This document shows positions 61,249 through 64,000 of a stretch of DNA of 64,000 bases, piece by piece. A model generated the notes under the pieces. It did no database searches. It saw nothing but the letters and a program-made list of their open reading frames with translations, and was not told the origin of the DNA. Location: the NCBI GenBank assembly GCA_030248195.1, contig JASAND010006797.1:17485-81484 (forward strand), read 5' to 3'. Source of the stretch: Trissonchulus latispiculum (Eukaryota > Nematoda > Enoplea > Enoplida > Ironidae). Both the position numbers and the translations under genes were made by a program. Numbering within the stretch: position 1 is the stretch's first letter; every line of letters starts with the position of its first letter.

Positions 61249-61944
61249 ACAAGAATAAAAATGCTCCGGTGGAGCATGAAAAATGCAATATGGGTGACAT
61301 TAGGTTGTAAATGGACAGAGGACTAGGTTTTAAAACGTTAATATGGGAGGGGCAGGTTGTAAATGCCAGGAGGACTAGGTTAAAAGCGCACTAATATGGA
61401 CCAGAATCGCTGAACAACCCATATTCGCGAAAACTATCCAGAGTTTCTATCGGCTGCTGCTTGCTGTTGATATTGGCAGTTCTTCGAAAAATTGTACGAT
61501 ATGTCAGCACGGCCTGCAAGTATATATATGCGGTCGTGCTCCTTTATTATACAACTTAATAATACACGTACATAATGTCAACTGCTTTTCGCATCAACTT
61601 AATACAAGATTCTGCGCTGACACTGCCGAAAAAACACCTTGAACACCTTTCTACCAGAACTGCATTGTTTATTTGGAATAAGCTTTAATATTTCAAAATC
61701 GTCCCGATTGCTTTGAAAGTTAGGATCTTACGCGTATGTCAAGTGGAGTGGAGCATGAGTGACCGCGAATATGGGTTGTTCAGCGAAGCTGGTCCATATT
61801 AGTGCGCTTTTAACCTAGTCCTCCTGGCATTTACAACCTGCCCCTCCCATATTAACGTTTTAAAACCTAGTCCTCTGTCCATTTACAACCTAAGGTCACC
61901 CATATTGCATTTTTCATGCTCCACCGGAGCATTTTTATTCTTGT
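61249..61944. repeat. Foldback element with near-perfect arms of about 180 bp
   Basis: The arms 61249-61430 and 61764-61944 are inverted with few differences. The outer ends read ACAAGAATAAAAATGCTCC, with a nested GCTCCGGTGGAGC palindrome. The centre is unique A/T-rich DNA. The right flank (TATTTCATTTTTAA) is shared with 45.9 kb, so the repeat unit extends past the palindrome. Noncoding. Confidence 0.85.
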
Positions 61945-62154
61945 CCTATTTCATTTTTAAGGTTCTCAGTAAAAAGCAAAAACGTTAAAGCTGTGTGAAA
62001 GAAACTTTAAAAATTCCGCCAATCATTAATCGTCAACCGAAAGTACAGAACAAAGAAGCTTGAAAAGTTCCAATTTCTTCCTTTTTTTCTATTTTGACAG
62101 AAATCCAACATCCAGTACCCATGGCTGCAATAGTTTTAGTTACTGTATATAGCA

Positions 62155-62800
62155 TATAGCACTCTACTGCAGCGCAACCAAATGCAAACTTTACTGTCAG
62201 AGTTTACTGTCAAACTCATAAACACGATTTGCAATGCTCTTCCGTACTTGCATACAAAATTTCGAACGATTGCAACTTACCTGTAGCTAGTTATAGGCCG
62301 TGCTGTGCTTCAGAAGCACTCTACTGCAGCCCAACCAGATGCAAACTTTACTGTCGGTGAAGGAAACTGATACGGCACGATTTGCAATGCTCTGCCGCAC
62401 TTGTGTGCAAAATTTCGGACGATTGCAACTTACCTGTAGCTAGTTATAGGCCGTGCTGTATATACTTCAGCAGCACTCTACTGCAGCGCAACCAAATGCA
62501 AACGTTACTGTCGGTGAAGGAAACTCATACGGCACGATTTGCAATGCTCTGCCGCACGTGTGTGCAAAATTTAGGACGATTGCAACTCATTTGTAGCTAG
62601 TTATAGGCCGTGCTGTACTTCAGCAGCACTCTACTGCAGCGCAACCAGATGCAAACTTCGCTGCCAAAAAGTAGACTTGTACGGCATGTTTTCCACTGCT
62701 ATTCTGCACCTGCCTACAGAATTTCAGACGATTGCAAGTTTTCTGTAGTTAGTTATAGGCCGTGTTGTGCTTCCGCAGCACTCCACTGCAGCGCAACCAC
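62155..62800. repeat. Satellite-like tandem array, unit about 155 bp, four copies
   Basis: GCACTCTACTGCAGC recurs at 62159, 62316, 62473, 62626 and (altered) 62777, giving spacings of 157, 157, 153 and 151. Each unit also has CACGATTTGCAATGCTCT and TAGCTAGTTATAGGCCGTGC. Divergence rises to the right. ORFs of about 70 codons here are translated repeats. Confidence 0.9.
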
Positions 62801-63327
62801 ATAGTAACATCGTAATAAGTATACGAAACGTATCTATAATAGTTTGTCATGTCCTAAACTATCTGTATGCCGAATTTCAAATACCAGTGACGAATGAATA
62901 ACTTGTTATCGACGGTGCTGTGTTTGGGGCAGCACATACAGCACGGTGGAAGCTAGAGACTGCACCAACGAACATAGCTACAGTTCCCCCTCACTACAGA
63001 CATGATTATCACCAAGTTTCATATGTTTAGCCGTTTACAGTAAGTCTACAGACAGCGTGCTATGGTTGCTGCATAATAGTACAGCACGACAGCAGCACCG
63101 CACAGCGCTGCTACTATGCTCATCGTTTTCAGCGACCCCGATAACCCTTATATGCGTCCCAACTATATGGCCCAAAACAGCATATTTAGGCCTATTTTTG
63201 ACTACTAGGGGGGAAAATGCCCTCGACGGGCAACCAACTTGGTAGAATAGGGAAAGACTTGAATGTTAAATACACGGTGCATGGTTACAACTGAGATTCT
63301 GCTGAAGCGGAAAAATGCCGTTTCTCA
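62801..63327. other. Spacer without a recognised feature
   Basis: Contains further GCAGCAC/ACAGCAC motifs that may be diverged satellite units; no gene seen. Confidence 0.45.
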
Positions 63328-63478
63328 GCGACTAAAATGACAGAAACCAGCTTTGTGCGCCGAATAGGGAATCTACTCGGCGACTAAAATGAAAGAAACC
63401 AGCTTTGTGCGCCGAATAGGGAATCTACTCGGCGACTAAAATGAAAGAAACCAGCTTTGTCGCCGAATAGGGAATTCC
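63328..63478. repeat. 52-bp tandem repeat, three copies
   Basis: Units starting GCGACTAAAATGA at 63328, 63380 and 63432, nearly identical; the last lacks one base. Confidence 0.9.
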
Positions 63479-63666
63479 CTCCTTCCGCCCTATTCGCGCG
63501 AACTTTGAAGCCTGTTATGTGTTGCTTTGCTGAATAATGAGAGAGTTTCAGAATGGCAGAATTACTTCAGAATGCAAAACAACAGTTTTATCAAGCACTT
63601 ACGTAAGTCAAGGTTTTTCACAGACATAAATACGCTGTCTTCGATGTGCTATCAGAAACATTGAGA

Positions 63667-63693
63667 GCATATATATATATATATATATATATA
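63667..63693. repeat. (TA)n microsatellite
   Basis: About thirteen uninterrupted AT dinucleotides. The sequence to 64000 is A/T-rich with no recognised exon. Confidence 0.9.
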
Positions 63694-64000
63694 GGTGTGC
63701 TCTGTGCTGATCTTGCCGAGAATTGATACAATCAAACATTATATAAAATGAAATGCGATTGATTGTATATGTTTTAGCACAAGGACTGTCGACCACAAAT
63801 TGTTTAAACTGCATATATACTTATTGTTGCTTTCTGTTGGTCCTGCTAGCGGTTGTATGCATAAAATATTTACGGATCAGGTAGCTCAAAAAGAAATTAA
63901 TCTAGCGCCACCCCTAGCCTCCACGCAACCGGTACGGGAAATGACATATTGAGCGCAATGCTTACGTTTGCAGTTCCTAACAGAATAATTACCTATATAT

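Noticed and set aside
63602..63652. Upstream ERMP1 exon (acceptor, 15 codons, strong GTAAGT donor on the minus strand)
   Set aside because: The frame fits, but the expected HFDS zinc-site exon between it and 60686 was not found and the residues do not match ERMP1 clearly.

Overview
The window is animal nuclear DNA: spliced genes with short exons, consistent intron phases and GT-AG introns, set in a dense field of transposable elements. Two lustrin-type Cys-rich modules in the first gene hint at a nematode-like invertebrate. That is an inference; nothing here fixes the species.

Three host genes can be built exon by exon. (1) A + strand gene for a secreted-type Cys-rich protein (1408-6962, nine exons, 5' end missing). 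(2) A complete minus-strand short-chain dehydrogenase/reductase (7289-13553, eight exons, 267 aa), tail to tail with the first. (3) Most of a minus-strand ERMP1 orthologue, the ER M28 metallopeptidase (48324-60686, thirteen exons, about 730 aa, N-terminus outside the window). Their introns are packed with small DNA transposons, several bounded by TTAA or TA target duplications.

The centre (22171-41071) is one 18.9 kb Ty3/gypsy LTR retrotransposon on the minus strand. It has two LTRs of about 535 bp, a CTGG target duplication, a tRNA-Arg-type primer site, and gag, protease, RT, RNase H and integrase. About 9 kb of extra sequence lies 3' of integrase. That extra part encodes a DEDDy-type 3'-5' exonuclease, a long Pro/Ser-rich protein and a NADAR (YbiA-like) domain. 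The exonuclease has a published parallel in bdelloid rotifer LTR elements. I know of none for NADAR, or for the pair. The reading frames carry several frameshifts and stops, and gag is split by a hAT-like element with an exact 8-bp duplication, so this copy is probably dead.

Between genes: 1-1215 foldback and dispersed repeats; 13.5-22.1 kb an RT relic and a nest of TTAA elements; 41-48 kb tandem repeats, a SINE copy, unidentified coding-like pieces and a mariner-like MITE; 60.7-64 kb a large foldback, a 155-bp satellite-like array and short tandem repeats. Two SINE copies (46.4 and 60.1 kb) share a body but have different tRNA-like heads. No CRISPR arrays, operons or bacterial features were seen.
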